The notes beneath the pieces were generated by a model that saw nothing but the letters and a program-made list of their open reading frames with translations, ran no database searches and was not told the DNA's origin. Positions 14,371 through 21,541 of a stretch of DNA of 24,577 bases are shown here, piece after piece. Position numbers and translations under genes: made by a program. Within the stretch, counting starts at the first letter, position 1. Every line of letters starts with the position of its first letter. The stretch comes from a virus, in IMG/VR virus record IMGVR_UViG_3300047550_005152, positions 1 to 24,577 of that record; one strand, written 5' to 3'.

Positions 14371-15067
14371 ATGAACCGTGATACAGCTCCTGTGTATCAT
14401 CATAATCCGGGGTGTTTTTGTTTAATAACGGATGTTGTATTGTGTGCTGGTATTTAGTGTTCATAATGAGTTCAGGAGTTTCTTTTAAATTGTTGTCAGC
14501 AGAATGCATTAATTTTTCTGGATCAAAGGTGTGATCAAACGGATGAATTTCAAGTGGCGGAAAACTGCGGTTCCAACTGGAAACCATGTGCAAAGGATTA
14601 AGACAAGCTTTATTGCCACATGTGCGTGTAACTACCATCTTGCCAACGTCACCCCATGCGCATTGGTAGATAACTTTGTGAGCGCTAATATTTTCTGCCA
14701 GATTTTTACTGGTCGCGGAACGATAAGAAGGAAAACGAATTCGCGCGGTGGTTAACGCAGGCGTTTCCCAGCATTCATCAAAGTCACCAATAGGGATCTT
14801 GTTCCAGATGGATAGCAAACGGTGCCTGTACAAACCCTCAATGTAGTTAATATCAAAACCACAATTGTTATTAGAAATTTTACGAACGCATTCATAACAC
14901 CAATGGTAAGACTTGTCACGAATGGTATGCCCATGCGGACATATAAAACCACGGTAATATCCGTGACAATTTAATTGTGCTTCTGAAAGTGTTTCTATAT
15001 TTGCTACATACCGAAACGGTGTCAGTACAGAAGCAAACTCATTGATGCGCTTGGTGTAGTTAGCCAT
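14348..15067 (-). CDS. HNH endonuclease with Cys/His zinc motifs
   Basis: 239 residues from ATG 15067, two bases after the stop of the next HNH gene upstream. An N-terminal zinc-ribbon-like part has CPHGH (43-47) and WCYEC (56-60). The catalytic region is AHKVIYQCAWGD (129-140) followed by VTRTCGNKACLNPLHM (146-161). This is the arrangement of phage HNH proteins in which a His in 'HR/HK..Y' precedes a zinc-binding C....C.NP.H loop. These are usually free-standing homing endonucleases or DNA-processing nucleases. No intron or intein context is visible. Confidence 0.78.
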   Translation of the reverse strand: MANYTKRINEFASVLTPFRYVANIETLSEAQLNCHGYYRGFICPHGHTIRDKSYHWCYECVRKISNNNCGFDINYIEGLYRHRLLSIWNKIPIGDFDECWETPALTTARIRFPSYRSATSKNLAENISAHKVIYQCAWGDVGKMVVTRTCGNKACLNPLHMVSSWNRSFPPLEIHPFDHTFDPEKLMHSADNNLKETPELIMNTKYQHTIQHPLLNKNTPDYDDTQELYHGSYAQEFGT

Positions 15068-15069
15068 GA

Positions 15070-15498
15070 TCAAGAATGGATTGTGTTTCCAAGGAGGCGT
15101 TGATATTTGTTGAAAGACATGCCGTCTTCCAGGCTGTAGACCAACTCCCCTTCAGCGTTGCGTGTACGGCGTCGGTAAGAAGGCATACGACGCACCTTGC
15201 GCTGTTTGAGGGTGAGCTCTTCTCGGTTGTCGTAAGCGACGTTATCGGGGTCGTGAAGCACGTCTGCGTTCCCTGGATCCGTGCCAGTACGCAGGTAGTA
15301 GACGATGCGGTGGGCTTGGTAACGGTTGCCGCATAGAGAGACGTAGGCGTACTTCCCATGCAGCCTCCCGGCCATGTCACCGGCCTTGTGGCCACGTGCT
15401 TCCGTCTTCCACGCAAGACCGGTTGCGTACTGGTCAGAGAGCTCTAGCTGCTCCTGTACGTACCAAAGCGGAAGCATCTCGAGATAGGTGCGTGCCAT
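15070..15498 (-). CDS. HNH homing endonuclease (HNH_3 type)
   Basis: 142 residues from ATG 15498. The motif AHRIVYYLRTGTDPG followed by VLHDPDNVAYDNREELTL is the HNH_3 signature (first His in AHR, central H-D, final N-R). It is preceded by a KYAYVSLCGNRY strand pair and followed by a basic tail (VRRMPSYRRRTR). AGGAGGT sits only one base before this ATG, too close for use, so the in-frame TTG at 15522 cannot be excluded. The gene is plainly G/C-richer than the genes around it, suggesting recent arrival. It is downstream of the palindrome at 15565-15756. Confidence 0.82.
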   Translation of the reverse strand: MARTYLEMLPLWYVQEQLELSDQYATGLAWKTEARGHKAGDMAGRLHGKYAYVSLCGNRYQAHRIVYYLRTGTDPGNADVLHDPDNVAYDNREELTLKQRKVRRMPSYRRRTRNAEGELVYSLEDGMSFNKYQRLLGNTIHS

Positions 15499-15809
15499 GA
15501 CCTCCTGGTGGGTGGGGACCAAGGCACTGTACCACTGTTGGGAAGTGTATGCAAGAGATTCTGCGAATACCGTCTTGTGGGAGGGTGAATACCGCCTTAT
15601 TATCTTAGATATAGGGTTTCATACCTTGTTCAAAAATGTCTCACTTCTGTACAGGTCCCAGGGGTCCGTACATAACTGCTACAAAGATTTAACAACGTAT
15701 GAAACCCTATAGAGGGTTAGATAAGACGGTATTTACCCTTTAATAAGCCGGTATCCATTGTTTTACCCGTCTCCTTGCGTTTTCCACAATACATACGTAC
15801 CAACAAACC
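15499..15809. other. 311-bp noncoding region with large palindrome
   Basis: This is the only gene-free stretch above 300 bases. Short open frames here lack any protein-like pattern. Its content is the dyad at 15565-15756 described separately. The remainder, 15757-15809, shows nothing I can name. Confidence 0.7.
15565..15756. repeat. Interrupted palindrome with four phased half-sites
   Basis: Arms are in exact register about a centre between 15660 and 15661. The innermost long match is TATAGGGTTTCATAC at 15610-15624 against its complement at 15697-15711, extending to 21 bp with one mismatch (15610-15630 / 15691-15711). Outside it, ATACCGNCTT occurs at 15567-15576 and 15589-15598, and inverted at 15723-15732 and 15745-15754; each pair is spaced 22 bp. 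The inner ~60 bp are mostly unpaired, apart from a TGTAC/GTACA element near the centre. It could be a protein-binding array, a structured RNA, or a mobile-element remnant. Confidence 0.75.
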
Positions 15810-17072
15810 TCACTTACCAAGCTTCCTAGTCCGTGTGCGTTCCTTTCGCTCCTTCTTTTTTTCTTTAGGTTCTGCCACAGTTTCAGGCTCTTGGGACAAC
15901 ACCTCCTCAAATACTCCACCAAACTGAGACGCAACTGTGTCCCATGAGAATTGAGGATCAGTTACGCGTTTGTAACAAGCCTCTGCAACTTCTTTTTCAA
16001 TGTCAGGATTTTCATATAAATAGTCAAGTAATTCCGTGAGATGTTCTGCAGAAGGACATGGCATTTCTCTCGAATAATTGGTATCCACATCAACGTGGTC
16101 ACAACGAATTAATTGACCGTAGCCTTCAAAAATTTCTCGGCACGATGTATGGTCAGGAACAATTTGAGCAACACGACATGCGGCGTGTTCAAAGTTGACA
16201 AGACCCCAGCCTTCGCCTTTGCAGGTATTAACACCCACATCACATGCGTTATAGATGTCATTTAGCATTTCTACCGACACATTTGGTGGATTAGCTTGGT
16301 TTGACGTCATGATGATCCTTCCGTTTGGATCAATACCAACACGTGTCATCTCACGTGCAAACACCTCCATGATGTCCCAGCCCTGGTCCTTAAGACCCAT
16401 GTGCAGGTACAACATGGCTTCAGGTCTATCAACGGCAAAATCAGCAAATGCTTTGATTGTGATGTCAATCCGTTTACGGAATTGATTGCGGTTACCATTG
16501 AAAACAATGTAGCTATCTTGTTTAAGGCCCAAGCGTTGCCGTGCTTCTGCTTTATCGACAGGATAGAACTGCCCTGGTGTTACCCCATGCGGAATAACAG
16601 TCACAGGCTTCGTAATACCACCACGCATAAATTCATATGCACCAAATTCTGTGTATGAAATAACTGCATCCCATTCATTGGCTGTATCTGCTAGGCAACC
16701 GGTCCATGCATACGAATCCATGGGTGCGTAGCCAACAAATTTAAATCTGCCGGCCTTGTGCAAATCTCTAATTTGGTTGTATTGCTCATTAATAATCCAC
16801 ATATCATTGATAGTGAACACAATGTCAGGTTGTTCACGTTCAACGATTTCACGAATGCGTTGCTCGCCAAAGGGCGCAGTTTGATGCCGATTGGAGGACG
16901 GATACATTTTGTACTCCTGCTGCAGAGGAGTTGGATCACCCCACCAGTTGTTACCTAAAACAACAATTTCAAAGTCGTCTTTTAGACGAGAGATAACATT
17001 CTCGGTTACACGGGCAAACCCAGTCATGGCAACAATGTCACCACACCACAAAAGTTTTGCTTTCTTAGACAT
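15810..17072 (-). CDS. GT4-family glycosyltransferase
   Basis: 420 residues from ATG 17072; a longer frame to 17105 would run through the dyad. It begins MSKKAKLLWCGDIVAMTGFA, the N-terminal Rossmann fold with a Gly-rich loop. FNGNRNQFRKRID (191-203) is the donor-phosphate-binding region. GEGWGLVNFE (286-295) gives the E-x7-E motif (Glu287/Glu295) of retaining group 1 transferases. The last ~30 residues are a Lys/Glu/Arg-rich tail (KEKKKERKERTRTRKLGK). It would move a sugar from a nucleotide donor to an unknown acceptor, such as modified phage DNA, a virion protein or host lipopolysaccharide. It follows speD after 20 bases. Confidence 0.88.
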   Translation of the reverse strand: MSKKAKLLWCGDIVAMTGFARVTENVISRLKDDFEIVVLGNNWWGDPTPLQQEYKMYPSSNRHQTAPFGEQRIREIVEREQPDIVFTINDMWIINEQYNQIRDLHKAGRFKFVGYAPMDSYAWTGCLADTANEWDAVISYTEFGAYEFMRGGITKPVTVIPHGVTPGQFYPVDKAEARQRLGLKQDSYIVFNGNRNQFRKRIDITIKAFADFAVDRPEAMLYLHMGLKDQGWDIMEVFAREMTRVGIDPNGRIIMTSNQANPPNVSVEMLNDIYNACDVGVNTCKGEGWGLVNFEHAACRVAQIVPDHTSCREIFEGYGQLIRCDHVDVDTNYSREMPCPSAEHLTELLDYLYENPDIEKEVAEACYKRVTDPQFSWDTVASQFGGVFEEVLSQEPETVAEPKEKKKERKERTRTRKLGK

Positions 17073-17095
17073 TAGATCGGAATAACTCCGATCTA
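17073..17095 (-). promoter_or_regulatory. Perfect 9-bp dyad between speD stop and GT start
   Basis: TAGATCGGA (17073-17081), a 5-base spacer, then TCCGATCTA (17087-17095) form a perfect inverted repeat. It includes the speD stop codon and ends exactly where the glycosyltransferase ATG begins (17072). There is no T-run, so it is probably an RNA hairpin affecting translation or processing between the two genes, or an operator. Confidence 0.6.
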
Positions 17096-17455
17096 CTCTA
17101 CACAATTAACGGGTTCAATTGATCGTACAAGTTCTTTTTCATCTGCTGTTTCTGCGCCTAACTTCTTTTTTAAAAACTCTGCAGCCTTATGGGTAAGCGT
17201 CGTATCTCCACAGGTATAGAGATCAACTGCCGCATACCCTACTTCAGGCCACGTATGAATAGATGCATGCGATTCCGATAGGAGTGCTAACAGGGTCACG
17301 CCTTGCGGTTCAAATTTCTCGCCAAAGATACGTAAGATATTTGCTTTTGCTAAAACAAGAGAAGCTTCCAGCAAATGCTGGAGCTCCTCATAGTTATTTA
17401 AAAGGTTCTGATCGCAACCATACAGGTCAAGGATCAGGTGACGCCCGTTACTCAA
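17093..17455 (-). CDS. speD: S-adenosylmethionine decarboxylase (prokaryotic class 1B)
   Basis: 120 residues, the usual length for the short bacterial proenzyme. It starts at TTG (17455), and the family's opening GRHLILDLYGC follows at once. The cleavage site is LLSESHASIHTWPE: the chain would cut between Glu61 and Ser62, Ser62 becoming the pyruvoyl cofactor. His67 and Cys82 (YTCGD) match the processing His and the catalytic Cys, one position off the Thermotoga numbering (63/68/83). The product, decarboxylated SAM, is the aminopropyl donor for spermidine. speD is a known cyanophage accessory gene. Start and upstream stop overlap as TTGA, so its translation is coupled to the primase-helicase. 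Confidence 0.93.
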   Translation of the reverse strand: MSNGRHLILDLYGCDQNLLNNYEELQHLLEASLVLAKANILRIFGEKFEPQGVTLLALLSESHASIHTWPEVGYAAVDLYTCGDTTLTHKAAEFLKKKLGAETADEKELVRSIEPVNCVE

Positions 17456-20085
17456 TGGTCTGGTGCGATGTGTTCTTCCATTATCGCAGGATTAACACCA
17501 TACTCCATTGCATAACGTGTAGGGTCAGAGGCTACTTCCAGAATGGAAGGATAACCCTTGTAGCGTTCCGGTGCACCTTCACGAACGAGGATGTTATGGA
17601 CCATCAAACCATTGGTGTTTTTGGTTGTGTACACATTGAGTTTTAATTGGTTTTTACAGATGTCCATAAGGAGCACTTCAAATCGAGCACGCCCAGAAAC
17701 ACCAACGTTGGCACCACGGCAATGTTCTGCATAGGACGGATACAGCAGTGTGGACCAATCGACATAGTAATTGTTACCACCAGCGGAAGGCTTACAGGTA
17801 CCAATGACAGACCGTTCTCCCGGAGCAAAAATAACGTGTTTGTCCAACCAATCCAAAAGCGGATTAGAACGAATGGCTTGATCCTTCTCGTACACCTGGA
17901 AGAAATCAACGTGCTTTGATGTTTCCATCAAGTAATCACGCATTTCAGATTCAGACATATCCAGTATCCAGTTCACAAGCCCTGGCAGTAAGGGCGCAAA
18001 ATCTCCTTGCGGAATGCCTTTGTTATCAAATCCCATCAACGTACGTTGTTCTGCTTGACCACCAGTGAAGGGACGATCAAACGGAATAGTGAGGCGACGA
18101 CGGGCAAGACCCGAGGTGTAATCGGTAGATTGAATTGCTTCGTTAGCCGTAATGATGACAACACCTTGGAACTGGAAGGGTTCAAGTTGTTCTGCTTGAT
18201 ATTTAAACTCAGAACGAATCCAGTCACCACCAGTGATTGCTTTTAGTTTTGAAACACTGCCGCCATAACGGTCAGAATCCTGGAACAAGATAATTTTCTT
18301 ACCCATGAAACTGGCAGTTTCAAATCGGTTCTTCTCAATTTGTTCTAGTTCCGTTGAGCAAACGTTCCGTTTGCCAACAAGAGCAACACAAAGGTTGGCG
18401 TAGGTTGATTTGCCAGATTTACCAGGGCCTACCAACTCAAGAAACTTTTGCAGTTCGTAACGGCCAAGGAGAGTTGCTCGCAGCCAAGCACGCAGAACTT
18501 GTGTGCGCTGCTCTGAACCATGTTGTGTGTAACGCAGCCAATCAATGATCGGTTGACACGTTGCCTGAGGATTGTATGCGTAAGGCATTTGCTGTGTCAT
18601 ATGGAGATTGCGATCAAACGGCCGCAATTCCCGTGTGGTCACATCAAGCACACCGTTGGTGAAAAGCAAAACGTCTGTTGCTTCGTGCCATTTATCACAA
18701 GGCACCATTGCTTGGAGTTGCTTGAACATGTCATCAAGCATTTGGAAGCTAAATCCTTCACGCAACCAGCCACTTAACAGAAGGGCTTGAAGCTTGGAGC
18801 GGATATCGCCAAGCATTTCAATCTTGCTCACTTTATTCCACAACCCCTGGCTAGGGTCGTACATAAAGAATTGATTGTGAGGCAAGCTAAATAGCAGGTT
18901 GTTACCGTAAGTAGCTAACAGTTTGTCGGCAATTTCATTCTTAGGTTGCCGCATTTCTTTTTCTTTTTTCTTGCTCCGCTTTTGCGATTGAGGTTCATCA
19001 ATGTAGTCTTCGGTTTGCATTGAAATAGTGTCGTTTGGTGTAGCTGTTTTTAGTAGATGATCCATTTCATCTTCCACATGTCTTTCGATTTCGGGAAGAA
19101 TGGTTGCTACGTGGTTGATAGTAGCATCGTCTGGAGGGAACACCTTGTCTTCCTGCGGACGCTTCCATCCGTTTTGTTCAGCCAGATGGTAAAGTGTCCC
19201 AATACCACGGCCACCACCTTTTGTAAAGGATAGCCAACGCTTATGGCATTCACCTTCTTTATATTTATCGCTTTGTTTGGACCATTCATCCCATTGATCG
19301 AGCAGGGATTCATCAAGTTCATGAAGCGATTGTCCGATAGCAATCCAAATGTCGTAGTCATCAACCGCCTCAAGGGGAAGCGCCCACATTGCGGAGGTAG
19401 CCAATTGCATATCCCGTTCCAGCCCAATGCGACTGGTGATTGCAAAAGAGTTACCAATGACTCGTGATACTTCTTCTGCAGGACGTCCTTGTTTTGCGTT
19501 GCGGGTAATGATGGCATTTAACACCCAGCCTGGCAGCTCAGGAATTTTGTCTGCCCATTCAAATCCCAATCCTTCTGCAGTGAAATAACCTTGCGTATCT
19601 GGATGCGAACCCATTAACACACCTTGGTGCCGTTTCCACAGGATTTCTAGTTTTTCCATGGACCCCTGCGAGGTCCATGTATATTTATTACGTACAAAAT
19701 GTTTTTGTTTTTCTTTACTTACTTTGTATAGACGCCGTTCACGCCCTGCTTTACCACTGAGGATGGTAAGGGTGGGAGGCAACGCATCGAGTAAGCAGAG
19801 GTTTGAGATTTGTTCGATGAGCTCATAGACGGATGGTCCGTCAACATCAACCCAAACGAAACCATAAGGATTGTTGTAGGCAGGACCACCAAGTAATCCG
19901 ATGGCTTTGCATTCCCCTTTAATAATTTCATTTTCAATTGCTTCAGTCGTAAACGGTTTATTTTGCCAACCCAATACATATGGATCTTTGTTGGGACCAA
20001 GAGGAGTTAAGGGCCAATCAATAGGAATGAGGTCGAGTCGGATTTCACCAGGTTTTACTGCTTGTTGGTTCATGTGCATCGTCAC
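17452..20085 (-). CDS. PrimPol-SF3 primase-helicase
   Basis: 877 residues from GTG 20085 (GTGA overlap with the upstream stop); ATGs at 20079 and 20073 are alternatives. Residues ~10-190 are an archaeo-eukaryotic-type PrimPol domain with VWVDVDG (Asp80/Asp82) and MGSHPDT (His161). Residues ~220-310 resemble PriCT_2 (DIWIAIGQSLHEL ... LYHLAEQNGW). A charged linker with KRSKKKEKE precedes the D5_N-like part (~385-540). The SF3 helicase follows: Walker A GPGKSGKST (553-561), Walker B IILFQDSD (598-605), motif C VVIITANE (642-649) and ARRRLTIPF (661-669). It should unwind the origin or fork and make primers. The C-terminal ~150 residues are an accessory domain. Confidence 0.9.
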   Translation of the reverse strand: MTMHMNQQAVKPGEIRLDLIPIDWPLTPLGPNKDPYVLGWQNKPFTTEAIENEIIKGECKAIGLLGGPAYNNPYGFVWVDVDGPSVYELIEQISNLCLLDALPPTLTILSGKAGRERRLYKVSKEKQKHFVRNKYTWTSQGSMEKLEILWKRHQGVLMGSHPDTQGYFTAEGLGFEWADKIPELPGWVLNAIITRNAKQGRPAEEVSRVIGNSFAITSRIGLERDMQLATSAMWALPLEAVDDYDIWIAIGQSLHELDESLLDQWDEWSKQSDKYKEGECHKRWLSFTKGGGRGIGTLYHLAEQNGWKRPQEDKVFPPDDATINHVATILPEIERHVEDEMDHLLKTATPNDTISMQTEDYIDEPQSQKRSKKKEKEMRQPKNEIADKLLATYGNNLLFSLPHNQFFMYDPSQGLWNKVSKIEMLGDIRSKLQALLLSGWLREGFSFQMLDDMFKQLQAMVPCDKWHEATDVLLFTNGVLDVTTRELRPFDRNLHMTQQMPYAYNPQATCQPIIDWLRYTQHGSEQRTQVLRAWLRATLLGRYELQKFLELVGPGKSGKSTYANLCVALVGKRNVCSTELEQIEKNRFETASFMGKKIILFQDSDRYGGSVSKLKAITGGDWIRSEFKYQAEQLEPFQFQGVVIITANEAIQSTDYTSGLARRRLTIPFDRPFTGGQAEQRTLMGFDNKGIPQGDFAPLLPGLVNWILDMSESEMRDYLMETSKHVDFFQVYEKDQAIRSNPLLDWLDKHVIFAPGERSVIGTCKPSAGGNNYYVDWSTLLYPSYAEHCRGANVGVSGRARFEVLLMDICKNQLKLNVYTTKNTNGLMVHNILVREGAPERYKGYPSILEVASDPTRYAMEYGVNPAIMEEHIAPDH

Positions 20086-20267
20086 TTCGTTGGGTAGGTA
20101 AGGGAGATTCTAAAGCTGCGGTCAGGGTATTGACCGTCTTTTATTAAGTTGTAAGCATGGAGATGCATAGGCGTTGGAAGACAAAACAAATCCCCATCCG
20201 CCGCATTGGACATACGGCTAACGAGGGTATGCATCCATTCGCCCACGCCGATGACGTGGGTACTCAT
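20082..20267 (-). CDS. Small hypothetical protein, 61 aa
   Basis: Reads MSTHVIGVGEWMHTLVSRMS, then GDLFCLPTPMHLHAYNLIKD and RSFRISLTYPTK. Soluble, with aromatic and His residues spaced like a real small domain. The stop overlaps the GTG of the primase-helicase gene (GTGA at 20085-20082 read leftward), which supports both being genuine and coupled. I do not recognise a family. It could be a small replication accessory protein. Confidence 0.6.
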   Translation of the reverse strand: MSTHVIGVGEWMHTLVSRMSNAADGDLFCLPTPMHLHAYNLIKDGQYPDRSFRISLTYPTK

Positions 20268-20335
20268 GTGGTTTTGTGGGTTGTCTTTTTATCCTACGGC
20301 CACCAACCCAGAACGTCCTAGGACTTTTGGTTTTA

Positions 20336-20518
20336 TTACTGAGACTTATTAGACTCAGCTTGTTTGTATTTAGTTCTCTTATCCATATCACTAAATTCAT
20401 TCATGAGTTTGTTGTAAATTGTTACAGCATCTTCTTTTGTGACAACTGCGCGTTCACAAGCAATTGTCCAAGCCAGTCGTTTTCTGCACTCCATTTTTCC
20501 CTGTGGATTGTAAAGCAT
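20336..20518 (-). CDS. Small hypothetical protein, 60 aa
   Basis: Starts at ATG 20518, 12 bases after the nuclease stop; an internal ATG eight codons later is an alternative. It reads MLYNPQGKMECRKRLAWTIA, then a helical KEDAVTIYNKLMNEFSDMD and a Lys/Ser-rich tail. Helical, mixed charge; no domain recognised. Position between the nuclease and the replication genes in the same orientation suggests operon membership. Confidence 0.5.
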   Translation of the reverse strand: MLYNPQGKMECRKRLAWTIACERAVVTKEDAVTIYNKLMNEFSDMDKRTKYKQAESNKSQ

Positions 20519-20530
20519 CTTTTAAAGTTT

Positions 20531-21385
20531 TCAAATCAAATCTGGATCATATACATTGCAATTTTCAATTTGTTTGTAGTACTCATCAACAATTTTGTAC
20601 CAATCTTCTCTCAACATATTAAGAAAATTTCTTGAGATTTTAAACACTTGCGTACGTACTGGAGTTGACACTAAGATTGCAGCTTGTTGTACCGTCATGC
20701 CAAGCGTTTGTTCGATAGCAATGTCGTATGCAGCTAATTGCTTGCAAGTCTTTTTAAACTTAAGATGACCACTAAGCAGATCTCTCCACTCTTGGGACCC
20801 CTTTTCCAAATCTTTTGGCCACTTACGACTATAGGGTTTGACACTGGTTTTTAGATCGGCAAGTGTCAGCTTGTTATTGGCGACAGCAATAATATCAGGA
20901 GCACCAGCCCAAGCACGACCTTCTGAGTCACAACCCCAGACGCGAGCAACGTCATCAGCACCAATAGTGAAGTCAAACTTATCCAGAACAGGGGACTCGG
21001 CCCAAAGGACTTCCTCAAATTGATCCAGGATTGATGGCATACCCGACCAAAAGTCCGCATATTCTTCTGGAATATCAGGAGTTTTATTCCCTTTGAGGTA
21101 CTGTTCCATGCCATAGTGGATGGCAGTTCCTCGTTCGGCAGCAGCTTCTTTGACACCTGGATTTGCTTTCGACCACATTTCAAGCTTCCGTTTGTTTGCT
21201 TCGGAAACCGTCTCACTAATGATAGTGGTTACGGATGGCGCAGGTCCAGTGGGTAACGGCGTTGTATAGTGACGTCTACCGTTAAGCGAGATTCTGGCTG
21301 CGGTCCTATTCAACGACCGCATAACTTCTGGTTGCTCTTCCTTGGCTATAATCCAAGGATCTGACGTATTCAGTCTAGCAACCAT
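20531..21385 (-). CDS. PD-(D/E)XK nuclease (RecB/Cas4-like exonuclease)
   Basis: 284 residues. ERGTAIHYGMEQYL (84-97) is the N-terminal RGT..H motif seen in Cas4/RecB-like phage exonucleases. GAPDIIAV (161-168) and LADLKTS (175-181) provide the PD and D-x-K catalytic residues (Asp164, Asp177, Lys179). KQLAAYDIAIE (215-225) contains the QxxxY motif, typical of RecB/AddB-like nucleases. It would degrade or process DNA ends with divalent metal during replication or recombination. It is the first gene of the long leftward replication block, with TAGACT 23 bases upstream. No cas genes are nearby, so a CRISPR role is not suggested. Confidence 0.85.
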   Translation of the reverse strand: MVARLNTSDPWIIAKEEQPEVMRSLNRTAARISLNGRRHYTTPLPTGPAPSVTTIISETVSEANKRKLEMWSKANPGVKEAAAERGTAIHYGMEQYLKGNKTPDIPEEYADFWSGMPSILDQFEEVLWAESPVLDKFDFTIGADDVARVWGCDSEGRAWAGAPDIIAVANNKLTLADLKTSVKPYSRKWPKDLEKGSQEWRDLLSGHLKFKKTCKQLAAYDIAIEQTLGMTVQQAAILVSTPVRTQVFKISRNFLNMLREDWYKIVDEYYKQIENCNVYDPDLI

Positions 21386-21408
21386 TGTTGGTTTTGTGTA
21401 TTGCGACT

Positions 21409-21414
21409 AGTCTA
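21409..21414 (-). promoter_or_regulatory. Candidate -10 element (TAGACT) for nuclease/replication block
   Basis: On the minus strand TAGACT is 23 bases before the ATG at 21385, within the 33-base gap to the divergent gene at 21419. Confidence 0.4.
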
Positions 21415-21418
21415 GCAA

Positions 21419-21541
21419 ATGAAAGAGCCTAATGTGATGGACGGATTCAACTACGCAATCGCTTCGATCCTTGGTGCGATGCTTGTCGTCATTAGCATGG
21501 ATGCCTACTTATTCTTCATGGAAGTCGCATCACGTCAATGA
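21419..21541 (+). CDS. 40-residue membrane microprotein coupled to hli
   Basis: ATG 21419 to TGA 21539-21541. It reads MKEPNVMDGFNYAIASILGA, then a hydrophobic span MLVVISMDAYLFFMEVASRQ. One membrane helix is predicted from about residue 12 to 35, with a short N-terminal part. Its stop overlaps the hli ATG as ATGA. The size and single span recall small photosynthetic-complex subunits, but it matches none I know (not PetN, PetM, PsbT or PsaJ). A membrane partner of the Hli protein is a reasonable guess only. Confidence 0.6.
   Translation: MKEPNVMDGFNYAIASILGAMLVVISMDAYLFFMEVASRQ

Noticed and set aside
15488-15712. Plus-strand open frame across the palindrome
   Set aside because: It runs antisense into the HNH gene's start and across both palindrome arms. 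It has no protein-like composition or family pattern.
15583-15738. Intrinsic transcription terminator of the glycosyltransferase gene
   Set aside because: The arms are far apart (about 60 bases inside) and no T-run follows on the minus strand. The phased half-sites are not explained by a terminator.
15583-15738. Miniature inverted-repeat element
   Set aside because: No target-site duplication is visible at the arm ends and the symmetry extends beyond the arms to the outer half-sites. Kept only as a weak alternative.
20218-20400. Minus-strand 60-codon frame between the two small genes before the primase-helicase
   Set aside because: It overlaps both neighbouring small genes in another frame, is Arg/Lys-rich in an irregular way and lacks a coupling junction.
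20531-21385. Cas4 of a CRISPR system
   Set aside because: The nuclease has RecB/Cas4-like motifs, but no repeat array or other cas gene is visible and the neighbours are replication genes.
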